Assembly (NCBI RefSeq): GCF_029868385.1
Contig: NZ_JARWNX010000059.1
Location: forward strand, 62,001-126,000
Length of the DNA: 64,000 bases
Source of the DNA: Nocardia cyriacigeorgica
GTDB taxonomy: Bacteria; Actinomycetota; Actinomycetes; Mycobacteriales; Mycobacteriaceae
Direction: 5' to 3'
Positions within the stretch are counted from its first letter, which is position 1; every line of letters starts with the position of its first letter. The notes below the pieces were generated by a model that searched no databases, was not told where the DNA came from, and was given only the letters and a program-made list of their open reading frames with translations. Positions 37,712 to 46,919 of this stretch are shown here, in pieces. The position numbers were made by a program, and so were the translations under genes.

Positions 37712-38864
37712 CGCCATCGAGGCGGCCATCAGAGCATGGGATCGGCATGAAACCGGCCGTGGAGCCGCCGCGGTGATCGACTTCGATTTTCATCCCCCGC
37801 CCGAGTACACACCTGCACCGGCTCCTGCCGATCGGCTCACGACGTTGTATCGGCTCCGCGAGTTGCTCGGTGAGACCGACGAACCGGCACTGACCCAGCG
37901 AATCCACGCCGACCTCGCCTACCTTCGTGCACTCATGGGCGAGCGTCCCCCACTCGATACCTACATACGCGCAACACAGGGCTGTCCTGCCGCGGGCTGG
38001 CCCGGGGAGTACATCGTCGAAAGAGGTGAGGTCGCCCGAGAAGCGGTCGATGCTCTCGGTGTCAAGTGGGGTGACACCACCGCCGGCGATCTCGCAGACA
38101 CCGAGGGAACCCTCGATCCCGAAGATGTTCCCGGCGCAATCCGTGTTGCTGCAAATGGATACGAGGCGGCAGTCCGTCGAGCCACCGGAACCGCTGCGGT
38201 TTACGATCTCGCAATCGAAGTGGTCGACGTTGACGCCTACTGGGCCTACTGGCTGGATGGTGCAGGCCACCGTGTCCGATTGAGGCTCAATACCCGCAAT
38301 GCCAGCTATACAACCGTGCAGGCGCGTCAATTCGCACTGCATGAGGTTCTGGGCCATGGACTGCAAAGTGCCGCCATTGCCGACCGCTGCGCCACAGAGG
38401 ACGTCCCTTGGGTTCGGCTCCTGTCCGTTCACGGACCTCAGCAAGTTTTGCTCGAGGGTTGGGCGCAGGCCGCGCCACTATTCATCACGCCCGACGATCC
38501 GGCCCTGATCGCCCGGGTACGCCTCGACCACTACACCCAACTCGTGCGCGCTGAACTGCATCTGGCGCTCAACGCCGGTGCCTCGGTCGAGGACTGCGCA
38601 CGTCGGGCGCGATTACGAGTCCCCTGGTGGACTGACCGCTACATCGCCGACCTGCTGACCGATCGCAGCACGAATCCGCAACTCAGGACCTATATGTGGG
38701 CATACGCGGCAGGTAGCGATTGGTTCGTCAATCTCGCGGATTCGGCGTCATCCGTGATCGAGTCGGTACTGCACCAGGCGTACCGCACTCCGCTGACACC
38801 TACTGCTCTGCAACAACTCTGGCCCGATGGGCCGACCATAGGCGGACCGGGAGCGGTGCCGTGA
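37689..38864 (+). CDS. Putative zinc peptidase with HEVLGH motif
   Basis: 391-residue soluble protein. HEVLGH at 218-223 is an HExxxH-type zinc site like that of dipeptidyl peptidase III (HELLGH), and Glu256 in LLEGWAQAAP is a plausible third ligand. The N-terminal part is helical and Ala-rich. It is shorter than DPP III and otherwise not obviously related, so I would call it a gluzincin-like protein of unknown substrate. No signal peptide. ATG 37689 or GTG 37698 (NTRDAIEAAI) could start it. Coupled to the frameshifted HTH gene. Confidence 0.6.
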   Translation: MLPVNTRDAIEAAIRAWDRHETGRGAAAVIDFDFHPPPEYTPAPAPADRLTTLYRLRELLGETDEPALTQRIHADLAYLRALMGERPPLDTYIRATQGCPAAGWPGEYIVERGEVAREAVDALGVKWGDTTAGDLADTEGTLDPEDVPGAIRVAANGYEAAVRRATGTAAVYDLAIEVVDVDAYWAYWLDGAGHRVRLRLNTRNASYTTVQARQFALHEVLGHGLQSAAIADRCATEDVPWVRLLSVHGPQQVLLEGWAQAAPLFITPDDPALIARVRLDHYTQLVRAELHLALNAGASVEDCARRARLRVPWWTDRYIADLLTDRSTNPQLRTYMWAYAAGSDWFVNLADSASSVIESVLHQAYRTPLTPTALQQLWPDGPTIGGPGAVP

Positions 38865-38925
38865 CCTCGGGCAACTCCGATGCCAGCTGATCCCACGTCA
38901 GGTCGGTTACTGTGATCCCTCCTTC
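38862..38925 (-). pseudogene. 5' remnant of a duplicate of the 40854 gene
   Basis: Read on the minus strand it encodes TDLTWDQLASELPEVT after AAGGAGGG, matching SDQAWDRLASELSEVA at the start of the gene at 40426-40854. The start codon has become GTA. The remnant ends at the stop of the peptidase-like gene. It indicates a duplication followed by loss of the rest. Confidence 0.6.
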
Positions 38926-38975
38926 GGGCTAGGCAGTATCGCACCGCGTGGCGGCATGCGATGCTGCTCCCGATG

Positions 38976-39689
38976 TCAATGAGCGGGGGCGATGACCGAC
39001 TCGATCGCCGACACCACCGCAGATCCCTGCAATGCATCCAGTATTGCGTCCGGGGTGTGCTCGGACAGTTCCACTCGGCTCAGCCGGTGCGCGACGGCGA
39101 CAACGCGGAATCCGGCATTCCGAGCACATGCAACGTCATTGGGTGCGTCGCCGATTACCACCGTCCGTGCGCCATCGATGGGCCCGTACCTCGCCGCAAC
39201 CCGCCGAGAGAGGATAGGTGGTAGTTCGAACCGATCTCGCGCATCGTCCCCGAACGCGGCCACGTCCAGATCCAAGTGCGTGTTCAACCCGTTGACCCGC
39301 AGTTTGACTTCTGCCGCCGCGCGTAGGTTTCCGGTGAGTACGGTTTGGACGAATCCTCTGTTATGCAATTCCGCGATCGACTCGGCGGCGCCGGGGTAGG
39401 CCGGCTGTTCGTACGCGAGTTCCTGCTTTCCCTCGGACATTACCGATGACAACTCCCGATGAAACCGGGCGATACCGGATTCGGCGATATCGGCTGGGAC
39501 GCCGGAGGAGATCGCGGTGTCGATGGCGATCGATTCATCGGTGTACCCGTGCACTCGTGCGGTCGGGAAAGTGACAGCGTCTTCCGGAACGGAGTACGTG
39601 CGCGCGATCGCCCGCTGTAACCAGCGGAGATCAGCCGGAATCAACGTGCCGTCGATATCCCAGATGACCAACCCTCGATGTTTCGTCAC
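38976..39689 (-). CDS. HAD family phosphatase
   Basis: 237-residue haloacid-dehalogenase hydrolase of the phosphoglycolate-phosphatase type. Motif I LVIWDIDGTLI (nucleophile and acid Asp about 10 and 12), motif II TVLTGN, motif III Lys/Arg region RFELPPILSRR, motif IV VVIGDAPNDVACARNAG. The cap domain lies between motifs I and II. Substrate unknown. Convergent with the peptidase-like gene. Confidence 0.85.
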   Translation of the reverse strand: MTKHRGLVIWDIDGTLIPADLRWLQRAIARTYSVPEDAVTFPTARVHGYTDESIAIDTAISSGVPADIAESGIARFHRELSSVMSEGKQELAYEQPAYPGAAESIAELHNRGFVQTVLTGNLRAAAEVKLRVNGLNTHLDLDVAAFGDDARDRFELPPILSRRVAARYGPIDGARTVVIGDAPNDVACARNAGFRVVAVAHRLSRVELSEHTPDAILDALQGSAVVSAIESVIAPAH

Positions 39690-39787
39690 GGGTTGTCAGT
39701 CTGGCAGACCTCGTGGGCTGTCCGAGGCGCTGCGGCAAGGCGTGCCGCGCCGCCGGTTGTTCTGTGCGGCGCGGCATTTCGCCGTGA

Positions 39788-40306
39788 TCAGGAGGGGTTG
39801 GTGGTGATCGGTTCGCCCAATGTGATGACGACCAGGGGCAGGGGCCGGGACACCTTGGACTGGTAGTCGGCGAGCAGCGGGTTTTCGCGCAGTGCCCAGG
39901 CGGCGAACTCGTCGTAGCGTTCACCTTCCAGGGCTTCGGCGGTGGCGCGGTAGGTGGTGGGGCCGAGTTCGACCTTTACCTCGGGGTTGGCCTTGATGTT
40001 GTGGTACCAGGCGGGGTAGCGGTCTTCGATGAACGAGCTGATGTAGAGGATGTCGCCGCGGTAGAGGGCGCCGAGGGCGACGACGCGCTCACGGCCGCTC
40101 TTCGCGCCGGTCGTGGTGAGCAGGAGCAGAGTCGCCCCGGCGTAATCGCCGCCGACCTTGCCGCCGTTCTCGCGGAACTCCTTGATGACGCCATCATTCC
40201 AGTTGGCGATCTCCTCGGGAGAGAATTCCCGGTTCCAGGGCGCGTCCGGGTCGTCGTAGGTGTCGATGGATTTGGTCCCCTCGGCGGGGCCGCTGGTCTC
40301 GGTCAT
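39788..40306 (-). CDS. F420-dependent nitroreductase-like (DDN family) protein
   Basis: 172-residue split-barrel protein of the deazaflavin-dependent nitroreductase family. Motifs: LLLLTTTGAKSGRERVVAL, ILYISSFIEDRYPAWYHNIKANPEVKVELG and AEALEGERYDEFAAWALRENPLLADYQSKVSRPLPLVVI. Such proteins use reduced F420 to reduce quinones or other substrates, common in Mycobacterium and Nocardia. ATG 40306. Substrate unknown. Confidence 0.88.
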   Translation of the reverse strand: MTETSGPAEGTKSIDTYDDPDAPWNREFSPEEIANWNDGVIKEFRENGGKVGGDYAGATLLLLTTTGAKSGRERVVALGALYRGDILYISSFIEDRYPAWYHNIKANPEVKVELGPTTYRATAEALEGERYDEFAAWALRENPLLADYQSKVSRPLPLVVITLGEPITTNPS

Positions 40307-40425
40307 GGCAGAAGTATGGCAGCGGGCACCGACATGAATCGGCGAGCAGAAACGTGATCGGGTGATCCACGCCGCTGCGGCAGGCCGTCACGGTAGGGCA
40401 GTGCACGGTTCGGTCGCCGATACGG

Positions 40426-40854
40426 TCAGGACCAACGTGGAATCCGCCGGGCTGCTCGCCGTCGATCAGTGTCGAAGTGGCCGGATGCCCATCGGTTTCC
40501 ATGTTCATCGCGGACTTCCCATTCGACGCCCCTCCAGTCTCCTTCGGGGCCGAGGATTGCGTACTCGGTGGCGCCTCCCGAACAGACGGCATCGACCAAC
40601 CTGGTGACAAATGTTGTGCGTCCAGGTTCTGGGTCGGTGTACTCCAAGATTACGTCGACACACCACCCGGTCCGCACGCGCGCCGTGTCATCGTCGAACC
40701 AGTCGACGGACACGCTCGGGATCAATAGCCCGTCTGCTGCGGGAACCGCTGCGGAAAGGACCATATTCTTCTCGTAGACATAGATTGCCGCCCCGAACCT
40801 TGCTGCAACCTCGGACAACTCTGATGCCAGCCGGTCCCATGCCTGATCGGACAC
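40426..40854 (-). CDS. Hypothetical protein, 142 aa
   Basis: Starts with GTG 40854, preceded by GGAAGGA. Acidic, predicted alpha/beta, with SVSVDWFDDDTARVRTGWCVDVILEYTDPEPG in the middle. No recognised domain; size and acidity recall immunity proteins, but there is no adjacent toxin, so this is not claimed. A 5' remnant of a paralogue is at 38862-38925. Confidence 0.65.
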   Translation of the reverse strand: MSDQAWDRLASELSEVAARFGAAIYVYEKNMVLSAAVPAADGLLIPSVSVDWFDDDTARVRTGWCVDVILEYTDPEPGRTTFVTRLVDAVCSGGATEYAILGPEGDWRGVEWEVRDEHGNRWASGHFDTDRRRAARRIPRWS

Positions 40855-40899
40855 CCTGATTCCTTCCTTTTGAACCGTGCAATGTTCTGCCCGCGTGTC

Positions 40900-41343
40900 T
40901 CAACACGGGTCCGTCACCTGTCCCGAGTACTCCCAGGCCATCGACCCCGAGGGGCGCCCGTTCCAGGTACCGGACCCCGAAGCGGCCGTTCGGAACGTCC
41001 CCCGCTTGCACCGAAGGTCGGCTTGCGCCGAGTACCGTTTGCCCGCCTTTGTCGAAGCATATGACGCGACGCGTGGGCCGACCACGTCCACCCACTTGCC
41101 GCTTTGCCGTTCTTGGAGTTTGGCAACTACCGTCAGCTCATCGACGCTTCCTGTACAGCTGATTCGTGCCTTCCCGACGATCCAGCCAGGAGATCCATGT
41201 GATTCGTGAGGATTGTCGGCCGTCACATCGCAGTGCGGTCCACCGGTCTGGGCATCGGATACTGCTGGTTCGATCAGACTCCCGGCGATAGCTGCCATCA
41301 CCAACGTGCACATGGCTGCCGAACGAGTAAGAAGCCTCATCAT
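40900..41343 (-). CDS. Small secreted protein, unknown
   Basis: 147 residues with an N-terminal signal peptide (RLLTRSAAMCTLVMAAIAGS) and probable cleavage near AVSDAQ. The mature part has four Cys (HCDV, ISCTG, LRCKRG and the final DPC), likely two disulfides. GTFRTAASG near the end resembles small beta-rich secreted proteins of Nocardia and Streptomyces. Start ATG 41343 or 41340. Function unknown. Confidence 0.72.
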   Translation of the reverse strand: MMRLLTRSAAMCTLVMAAIAGSLIEPAVSDAQTGGPHCDVTADNPHESHGSPGWIVGKARISCTGSVDELTVVAKLQERQSGKWVDVVGPRVASYASTKAGKRYSAQADLRCKRGTFRTAASGSGTWNGRPSGSMAWEYSGQVTDPC

Positions 41344-41740
41344 GTACCCCCATATTGATTGGTCTGAACGGAATTAGACTGCTGTTCAATATGTTTGGAC
41401 GCAGGTGTGCGAGGTTTGGTTCCAGCGCTAGAACTGGATTCGTAGTGATTTGCATCACGCTATGTAGCTCCGTGCTCCGTGCTCCGTGGTGCGGGCTGAC
41501 AGGTGTGTGCCTGTCTTACGGTGGATGAGCGACCGGAACAACCGAAACCGGTTGGACAAGCGCGATTCGGGTCGAAGGCGCTGTCAGGCCGACAAGTCGG
41601 TGGCGGCACCGAATCGGTCAGGGTGCACGCAGATTCCGGTTGATCGTGATTCTGTCGCGGAACGCTTCGAAGATGCACCTCGGGACCGCCAGGGGTATTC
41701 GCGGCTCGGCGAGGTGATGGTCGCTACCTATGCTTACTGC
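41344..41740. other. Intergenic region with short repeats
   Basis: 397 bp, relatively AT-rich at its left end. It contains a CRP-like palindrome (41445-41458) and three copies of GCTCCGT in tandem (41467-41487). The reading frame of the DUF2199 gene is open back to 41486, but that part shows no domain. No other gene seen. Confidence 0.5.
41445..41458. promoter_or_regulatory. CRP-like palindrome
   Basis: GTGAT-TTGC-ATCAC, which fits the CRP half-sites GTGA-N6-TCAC. It lies about 100 bp upstream of the secreted-protein start and 280 bp upstream of the DUF2199 gene. Candidate only. Confidence 0.35.
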
Positions 41741-42250
41741 ATGTCGACCGATCTGGGGTTCCGCTGCTCGTCCTGCGGTCAGGACCATGATGACCTGCCG
41801 TTCACCTATGGTGCGGTCGCGCCTGCCTACTGGAGTGCGGAGTTGGTGGGTGGGGTGGGGAATGTTCTCGGTGATGAGCGGTGCGTGATCGCCGATGAGC
41901 ACTTCTTCGTCCGGGCTCGGGTGGTGCTTCCGGTCCTGGACGCGGCGGAGGACTTCGAGTGGGGTGTGTGGGTTTCGTTGAGCAGGGACAATTTTCGCCG
42001 CGTTTCGCAGCTGTGGAACAGCCCGGAGCGGGTGGACGAGCCGTCGTATTTCGGCTGGATGGCGACCGAGCTGCCGATCTACGAACTGACGACGATCAAT
42101 CTGAAGACCAGGATGCACAGCCAGCCTGTCGGCATCCGTCCGACGCTGGAGCTGGAACCCACCGACCATCCGCTGGCCGTCGACCAGCGGACCGGCATCA
42201 CGCTCGCCCGCGTGCAGGGCATCGCGGAACGGTTGCTGCACCCTCGGTAG
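41741..42250 (+). CDS. DUF2199 domain protein
   Basis: 169-residue protein of unknown function. The N-terminal FRCSSCGQDHDDLPFTYG is the diagnostic CxxC start of DUF2199, probably a zinc knuckle; further motifs are DERCVIADEHFFVRARVVLPV and FGWMATELPIY. ATG 41741 places the CxxC at residues 9-12, as in relatives; longer starts (GTG 41486) add sequence without homology. Confidence 0.78.
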   Translation: MSTDLGFRCSSCGQDHDDLPFTYGAVAPAYWSAELVGGVGNVLGDERCVIADEHFFVRARVVLPVLDAAEDFEWGVWVSLSRDNFRRVSQLWNSPERVDEPSYFGWMATELPIYELTTINLKTRMHSQPVGIRPTLELEPTDHPLAVDQRTGITLARVQGIAERLLHPR

Positions 42251-42313
42251 TGACGACCAGCGCGGCCTGTCCGACGGCGGCCCGTTCGCACCCACCACGG
42301 ATCGTCCAATTCC

Positions 42314-42871
42314 TCACCGCAGCGTCTGGTCGATCAGACGGCGGGCCGCGCGGTCGGTGCGGTCGATATCGCCGGTGATGAAGCGGTCCTGCAAGATGCC
42401 GCGCAGGCCGGAGATCAGCAGGGTGGCGACGGCGTCCGGGTCGTCGATGGTGTCGACGGTGCGCAGGCCGTCGGCGAGGGCGGCGACGAAGGTGGCGATG
42501 GCGTCGTTGGCGTAGCGGGCATAGGGGCCGTGCGGGGCGCAGGCGGCGCCGAGGACCTGGAGCATCACCTTCACGCTGGTCGCGCTCGTGCCGGAGGCGT
42601 TCGCGGACCAGAAATTCCACAGCCGGTCACGCAGGGCGGCGGCATCGGTGATGTCGGCGAACACCTCCGCGATATCGGGTCGCTGCGTAGCCAACGCCTG
42701 GACCAGCAGGTTCTCCTTGGTGTCGAAGTAGTAGATCAGCATGCGCGAGCTGGTGCCGAGTTCGGCGGCGAGCGGGCGCAGCGAGAGGTCGGCGAGGCCG
42801 TGTTCGGCGATATAGCGCACCACGGCGGATAGCAGTTCGGCGCGTTTGGCGTGGTCGAGAGGGCGGGCCAT
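42314..42871 (-). CDS. TetR family regulator divergent from ketosynthase
   Basis: 185-residue repressor. [57 protein letters not shown] 42871 ([10 protein letters not shown]) is preferred over an upstream in-frame ATG that would lie across the divergent gene's start region. It diverges from the KasB-like gene with only 39 bp between, so it probably regulates it. Confidence 0.85.
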   Translation of the reverse strand: MARPLDHAKRAELLSAVVRYIAEHGLADLSLRPLAAELGTSSRMLIYYFDTKENLLVQALATQRPDIAEVFADITDAAALRDRLWNFWSANASGTSATSVKVMLQVLGAACAPHGPYARYANDAIATFVAALADGLRTVDTIDDPDAVATLLISGLRGILQDRFITGDIDRTDRAARRLIDQTLR

Positions 42872-42878
42872 GGGTTGA

Positions 42879-42896
42879 CTGTAGCGATCGGTACAG
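42879..42896. promoter_or_regulatory. Operator candidate between TetR and ketosynthase
   Basis: CTGTA-GCGATCGG-TACAG, an inverted repeat in the 39-bp gap between divergent starts. Size and position fit a TetR-family operator acting on both genes. Confidence 0.5.
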
Positions 42897-42910
42897 GTAT
42901 TCATGGCATC

Positions 42911-44152
42911 GTGAATGTAACAGTCGCTTCAGAAACTCCGAGACCGACGGACGGCGTGGTCATGACGGCCTACGCGGCCACCACCTCACTGGCCGCCGAT
43001 ATGGACGGGACCTGGTCGAAACTGCTGCTCGGCCACACCGGAATCGGCCGGCTGGACGAGGAATTCGCCGAGGGCCTCCCGGTGCGGATCGGCGGCACGC
43101 TGGCCGAGAATCCAGCCGATGAACTGACCAGGGTCGAGCAGCGCAGGCATTCGTATGTGGAGCAACTGGCGCTGGTGCTCGGCCGACGCGTGTGGCGTGC
43201 GGCCGGGGCGCCCGAGGTGGAGGGTGAGCGGCTCGCGGTCGTCATCGGGACCGGGCTCGGTGGCGGCGACGCTCTGATCGATGCGGTGGACGCGATGCGT
43301 GCGGGCGGCTACCGCAAGGTGGCGCCGATGACGGTGCCGATGGTCATGCCGAACGGCCCAGCCGCCGCGGTGAGCCTCGAAATCGGCGCGCGAGCAGGAG
43401 TTTACGCGCCGGTGTCGGCATGCTCATCCGGTTCGGAGGCCATCGCGCACGCCTGGCGGCTGATCCGCACGGGCGAGGCCGATGTGGTCGTCGCGGGTGG
43501 CGTCGAGGGTCATATCCACGCGGTGCCCATCGCGAGCTTCGCCATGATGCGGGCCATGAGCACCCGCAACGACGAGCCGGAACGCGCCTCGCGCCCGTTC
43601 GACCGGGACCGCGACGGCTTCGTCTTCGGAGAAGCGGGAGCGCTGGTGGTCCTCGAATCCGAGCGGCATGCGCGGGCCAGGGGTGCGCGCATGCATGCCC
43701 GCGTCCTCGGCGCGGGTATCACCTCCGATGCGTATCACATCGTCGCCTCCGAGCCAGAGGGCAACGGTGCGGCGCGCGCTATGCGCAAGGCGATTACCGC
43801 TGCGGGACTGGTGAATTCGGATATCGCTCATGTCAACGCACACGCCACCTCGACCTCGATCGGCGACGCTTCCGAGGCCAACGCGATCACGGCTGTCACG
43901 CCGTCCGCCTCGATCTACGCCCCGAAATCGGCCCTCGGCCACTCCATCGGTGCTGTCGGCGCGTTGGAAACCGTCATCACCGCCCTCACCTTGCGAGAAC
44001 AGGTCGTCGCGCCGACGCTCAATCTGGAGCACCCGGATGTCGACCTCGATATCGTCGCCGGTGCGCCGCGTTCGCAACGTATCGATTACGCCCTCACCAA
44101 CTCTTTCGGTTTCGGCGGGCACAACGTCGCCTTGGCGCTGGGCCGGGTCTGA
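42911..44152 (+). CDS. Beta-ketoacyl-ACP synthase (KasB-like)
   Basis: Condensing enzyme of fatty-acid or mycolic-acid elongation, 413 residues. Active-site Cys in [15 protein letters not shown], and the two His in [12 protein letters not shown] and [15 protein letters not shown]. The KasA/KasB-like N-terminus ([32 protein letters not shown]) is clear. GTG 42911 follows the operator. It stands alone without other FAS-II genes, so it may serve a specialised lipid; the divergent TetR supports inducible use. Confidence 0.9.
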   Translation: MNVTVASETPRPTDGVVMTAYAATTSLAADMDGTWSKLLLGHTGIGRLDEEFAEGLPVRIGGTLAENPADELTRVEQRRHSYVEQLALVLGRRVWRAAGAPEVEGERLAVVIGTGLGGGDALIDAVDAMRAGGYRKVAPMTVPMVMPNGPAAAVSLEIGARAGVYAPVSACSSGSEAIAHAWRLIRTGEADVVVAGGVEGHIHAVPIASFAMMRAMSTRNDEPERASRPFDRDRDGFVFGEAGALVVLESERHARARGARMHARVLGAGITSDAYHIVASEPEGNGAARAMRKAITAAGLVNSDIAHVNAHATSTSIGDASEANAITAVTPSASIYAPKSALGHSIGAVGALETVITALTLREQVVAPTLNLEHPDVDLDIVAGAPRSQRIDYALTNSFGFGGHNVALALGRV

Positions 44153-44363
44153 GGGCTCACAAGGGCCGGATGCCGCGCGCGCTTCATCCGGCAACGCTGC
44201 CACGGATCGGTCCTCGAAGGGCAGTCCGCCGGTGCCGAGCCCGTCGCGAGGAGTAGACGCCCGCTTATGTTCGCGAGACCTCAGACCATGGAACGTCTCG
44301 CTCGCAGTTGATGTACTGGATTCACCAACGGAACAACAGCTTTCGAGAATTCAGGAGAACACC

Positions 44364-44987
44364 ATGCGAATCGCGATCTTCGGAGCCACCGGAACCATAG
44401 GCCGCCACGTCGTCGCGCAGGCGTTGAAGCAGGGGCATGAGGTCACCGTCCTCACCCGTGACGCTGCCAATGTCACGAGCACCTCCGATCGGCTGCGGGT
44501 GGTCGTCGGCGATGTGCTCGATCCGGCCGCTGTCGAGCGGGTGGTCGCCGGACAGGAGGCGGTGCTCGTCTCCCTCGGCAACGGCCGCAAGGGTGTCGTG
44601 CGCGCCGAGGGCACCCGCACGGTCATCGCGGCCATGCAGCGCAATGGGGTGAAGCGGCTGATCTGCCAGTCCACCCTCGGCATCGGTGACAGCAGGCCCA
44701 ATCTGAACTTCCTCTGGAAGTACATCCTGTTCGGGGTGGTCCTGCGCCCCGCCTACGCCGACCACGAAGTGCAGGAACGGTATGTGCGGGAGAGCGGTTT
44801 GGACTGGACCATCGTGCGGCCCAGCGCTTTCACCGACGGCCCGGCCACCGGCACTTATCGGCGTGGTTTCCCCGGAACCGAACCGGGTCTCAGCCTGAAG
44901 ATCTCCCGCATCGATATCGCCGATTTCATGCTGGAGCAGCTGACCGACCGCACCTACCTGCACCAGGCACCGGGCATCTCGCACTGA
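44364..44987 (+). CDS. NAD(P)H-binding atypical SDR protein
   Basis: 207-residue Rossmann protein of the NmrA/YwnB type. Motif IFGATGTIGRHVVAQALKQGHEVTVLTRD binds the dinucleotide. Others: VVGDVLDPAAVERVVAGQEAVLVSLG and DWTIVRPSAFTDGPATG. Likely a reductase, epimerase or redox-sensor relative; the classical YxxxK is not evident. ATG 44364 with AGGAG 7-8 bases upstream. The 211-bp gap before it shows nothing notable. Confidence 0.82.
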   Translation: MRIAIFGATGTIGRHVVAQALKQGHEVTVLTRDAANVTSTSDRLRVVVGDVLDPAAVERVVAGQEAVLVSLGNGRKGVVRAEGTRTVIAAMQRNGVKRLICQSTLGIGDSRPNLNFLWKYILFGVVLRPAYADHEVQERYVRESGLDWTIVRPSAFTDGPATGTYRRGFPGTEPGLSLKISRIDIADFMLEQLTDRTYLHQAPGISH

Positions 44988-44997
44988 TGACCGGCGG

Positions 44998-45651
44998 TCA
45001 CCGGCCCGCCCGTGGTTGCCAGCGCCAGGCGAACTCGCCCGGCTCCGGCGGCGGGCCGGGGAGTTCGCCCTCGACGGTCATCCCGTCGATCAGCAGTGCG
45101 AGCACGCGACGGCGCAGCTGCGTCGTGCGCTCGGGATCGGGCGTGGTGACGGCGGCGCAGGCATCGAGGGCGAGCCCGAGGTCGAGATCGGTCACCTCCG
45201 GCCGCAGCCGTCCGCTCGCATGTGCCCGGCGCACCAGCTCGGCCGTCATCTCACCGGAGCGGTGTACATCGGGCAGTATCAAATCGTCCGGTGTGAAGGT
45301 GCCCGCGAGTCGGACCGTGAGGGAATGGACATCGGCGTCTACCACCCGCTCGAGGAAGCCGATCAATCCGCGCCAGCCGTCCGAATCTTCCAGCGCGGCT
45401 TCGGCTTCGGCGTTGTATCGGCGCAGTCCGTCGTAGCAGAGGGTGCGTAGCAGAGCGTCTTTGCTCGGATAGCGGCGGTAGAGCGCGCTGATTCCGACCC
45501 CGGCCCGATCCGCGACGGCGGAGATCGGTGCGCCCGCGTCGGCGAGGAATACCGAGCGCGCCGCGTCGAGGATGATGCCGTCATTGCGGGCGGCCTGGGC
45601 TTTGCGGCCGGGTAGGGCCTTGGTCGCGGCGGTATCGGAAGTCTTCGACAT
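44998..45651 (-). CDS. TetR family regulator divergent from epoxide hydrolase
   Basis: 217-residue repressor. HTH: DGIILDAARSVFLADAGAPISAVADRAGVGISALYRRYPSKDALLRTL. ATG 45651 chosen; the frame continues upstream, but it crosses the operator and the opposite gene. Divergent from the epoxide hydrolase across a long palindrome, so it probably represses that gene and itself. Confidence 0.87.
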   Translation of the reverse strand: MSKTSDTAATKALPGRKAQAARNDGIILDAARSVFLADAGAPISAVADRAGVGISALYRRYPSKDALLRTLCYDGLRRYNAEAEAALEDSDGWRGLIGFLERVVDADVHSLTVRLAGTFTPDDLILPDVHRSGEMTAELVRRAHASGRLRPEVTDLDLGLALDACAAVTTPDPERTTQLRRRVLALLIDGMTVEGELPGPPPEPGEFAWRWQPRAGR

Positions 45652-45672
45652 CCTTCGAGCGTACCTCTTGAA

Positions 45673-45720
45673 ACGGAATGTTCTGTTCTGATACTGTTCG
45701 AACAGAACAAAGCATTCCGT
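45673..45720. promoter_or_regulatory. Nested palindromic operator
   Basis: Outer arms ACGGAATG (45673-45680) and CATTCCGT (45713-45720), inner arms TGTTCTGTTC (45679-45688) and GAACAGAACA (45700-45709), all perfect, in the gap between divergent tetR and epoxide hydrolase. Strong candidate for the TetR binding site. Confidence 0.75.
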
Positions 45721-45741
45721 TCCAACTCGAGGAGTCGCGCC

Positions 45742-46878
45742 ATGATCGCCATCCGCCCGTTCACGATCGACATCCCGCAGTCCCGGCTCGACGACCTGAC
45801 CGATCGGCTGAACCGCGCGCTGTGGCCGGATGAACTTCCGGGCGTCGGCGATGCCTACGGTGTCCCCGGCGATCGGGTCCGCGCCCTCGCCGAGTACTGG
45901 GCCAAGGAGTTCGATTGGCGGGCGGTGGAGGCGCGTCTCAACGCATACCCGCAGTTCGTGACCGATATCGACGGCGAGAGCATTCACTTCCTGCACATCC
46001 GCTCGGCTCGCCCCGACGCGCTGCCGGTGATCCTCACGCACGGCTGGCCGGGCTCGGTCCTGGAATACCTCGACATCGTCGAAGCGCTGACCGCGCCGGA
46101 ATCCGCCGACGCGCCCGCCTTCCATCTGGTGATTCCCTCGCTGCCGGGCTTCGGCTTCTCCGGTCCGACCCGCAGCGCGGGCTGGGGCGTTCAGCGCACC
46201 GCCCGCGCCTGGGTGGAGCTGATGGATCGCCTCGGCTACGAACGGTTCGGCGCGATCGGCAACGACGGCGGTTCGATGATCTCGCCGGAGATCGGCAGGC
46301 TGGCGCCCGATCGGGTGGTCGGCGTGCATGTCACGCAGCTGTTCTCGTTCCCGTCCGGTGATCCGGCCGAATTCGAGGGCATCTCCGCCGAAGATCTGGC
46401 GGCGCTGGAACATCTGAAGTGGTTCCAGGACAACAAGATGGCGTTCAACCTGTTCTGTAGCCAGCAGCCGCAGACGCTGGCCTACGCCCTCGCCGATTCA
46501 CCGCTCGGACTGCTCGGCTGGAACGCCCAGCTCTTCGGTGAGGGCCTGGACCGGGAATTCATCATCGCGAATATCGCGCTGTACTGGCTGACCGGCACCG
46601 GGCCCACCTCGATCCGCTTCTATTACGACCAGGCCCATGCCACCGAGCGCCCGTCAGGGCCGACCAGCACGCCGACCGCACTGGCCATGTTCAAGGGCGA
46701 TTTTCAGTCGATGCGCCGATTCGCCGAACGCGATCATCGCGGTATCGTCAGCTGGAATTCCTATGATGTCGGCTCCGTCGTCGGCGGACCCAACGACGCC
46801 GCAGGACATTTCGCCGCGCATGAGGCGCCCGAGGTGTTGGCCGGTGACATCCGGAAATTCTTCGCCGGACTCGACTGA
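45742..46878 (+). CDS. Epoxide hydrolase family protein
   Basis: 378-residue alpha/beta hydrolase with the N-terminal epoxide-hydrolase (EHN) cap (RPFTIDIPQSRLDDLTDRL). HGWPGS is the oxyanion motif; the nucleophile Asp is in AIGNDGGSMISP (GNDGG in place of the common GGDWG); the base is His in GGHFAAHEAPE-like C-terminal sequence. Typical of actinobacterial detoxifying epoxide hydrolases. Regulated by the divergent TetR (inference). Confidence 0.87.
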   Translation: MIAIRPFTIDIPQSRLDDLTDRLNRALWPDELPGVGDAYGVPGDRVRALAEYWAKEFDWRAVEARLNAYPQFVTDIDGESIHFLHIRSARPDALPVILTHGWPGSVLEYLDIVEALTAPESADAPAFHLVIPSLPGFGFSGPTRSAGWGVQRTARAWVELMDRLGYERFGAIGNDGGSMISPEIGRLAPDRVVGVHVTQLFSFPSGDPAEFEGISAEDLAALEHLKWFQDNKMAFNLFCSQQPQTLAYALADSPLGLLGWNAQLFGEGLDREFIIANIALYWLTGTGPTSIRFYYDQAHATERPSGPTSTPTALAMFKGDFQSMRRFAERDHRGIVSWNSYDVGSVVGGPNDAAGHFAAHEAPEVLAGDIRKFFAGLD

Positions 46879-46885
46879 ACGGATC

Positions 46886-46919
46886 GATGCCGCCCAGGGC
46901 GCCGGACCTGGGCGGCATC
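46886..46919 (+). terminator. Terminator hairpin after epoxide hydrolase
   Basis: Perfect 13-bp stem GATGCCGCCCAGG/CCTGGGCGGCATC with an 8-base loop, 7 bases after the stop codon, followed by TTCGTGT. Strong hairpin without a long T-run. Confidence 0.75.

Noticed and set aside
40426-40854. Immunity protein of a contact-dependent toxin
   Set aside because: Size and charge fit, but no toxin gene or secretion marker lies next to it.
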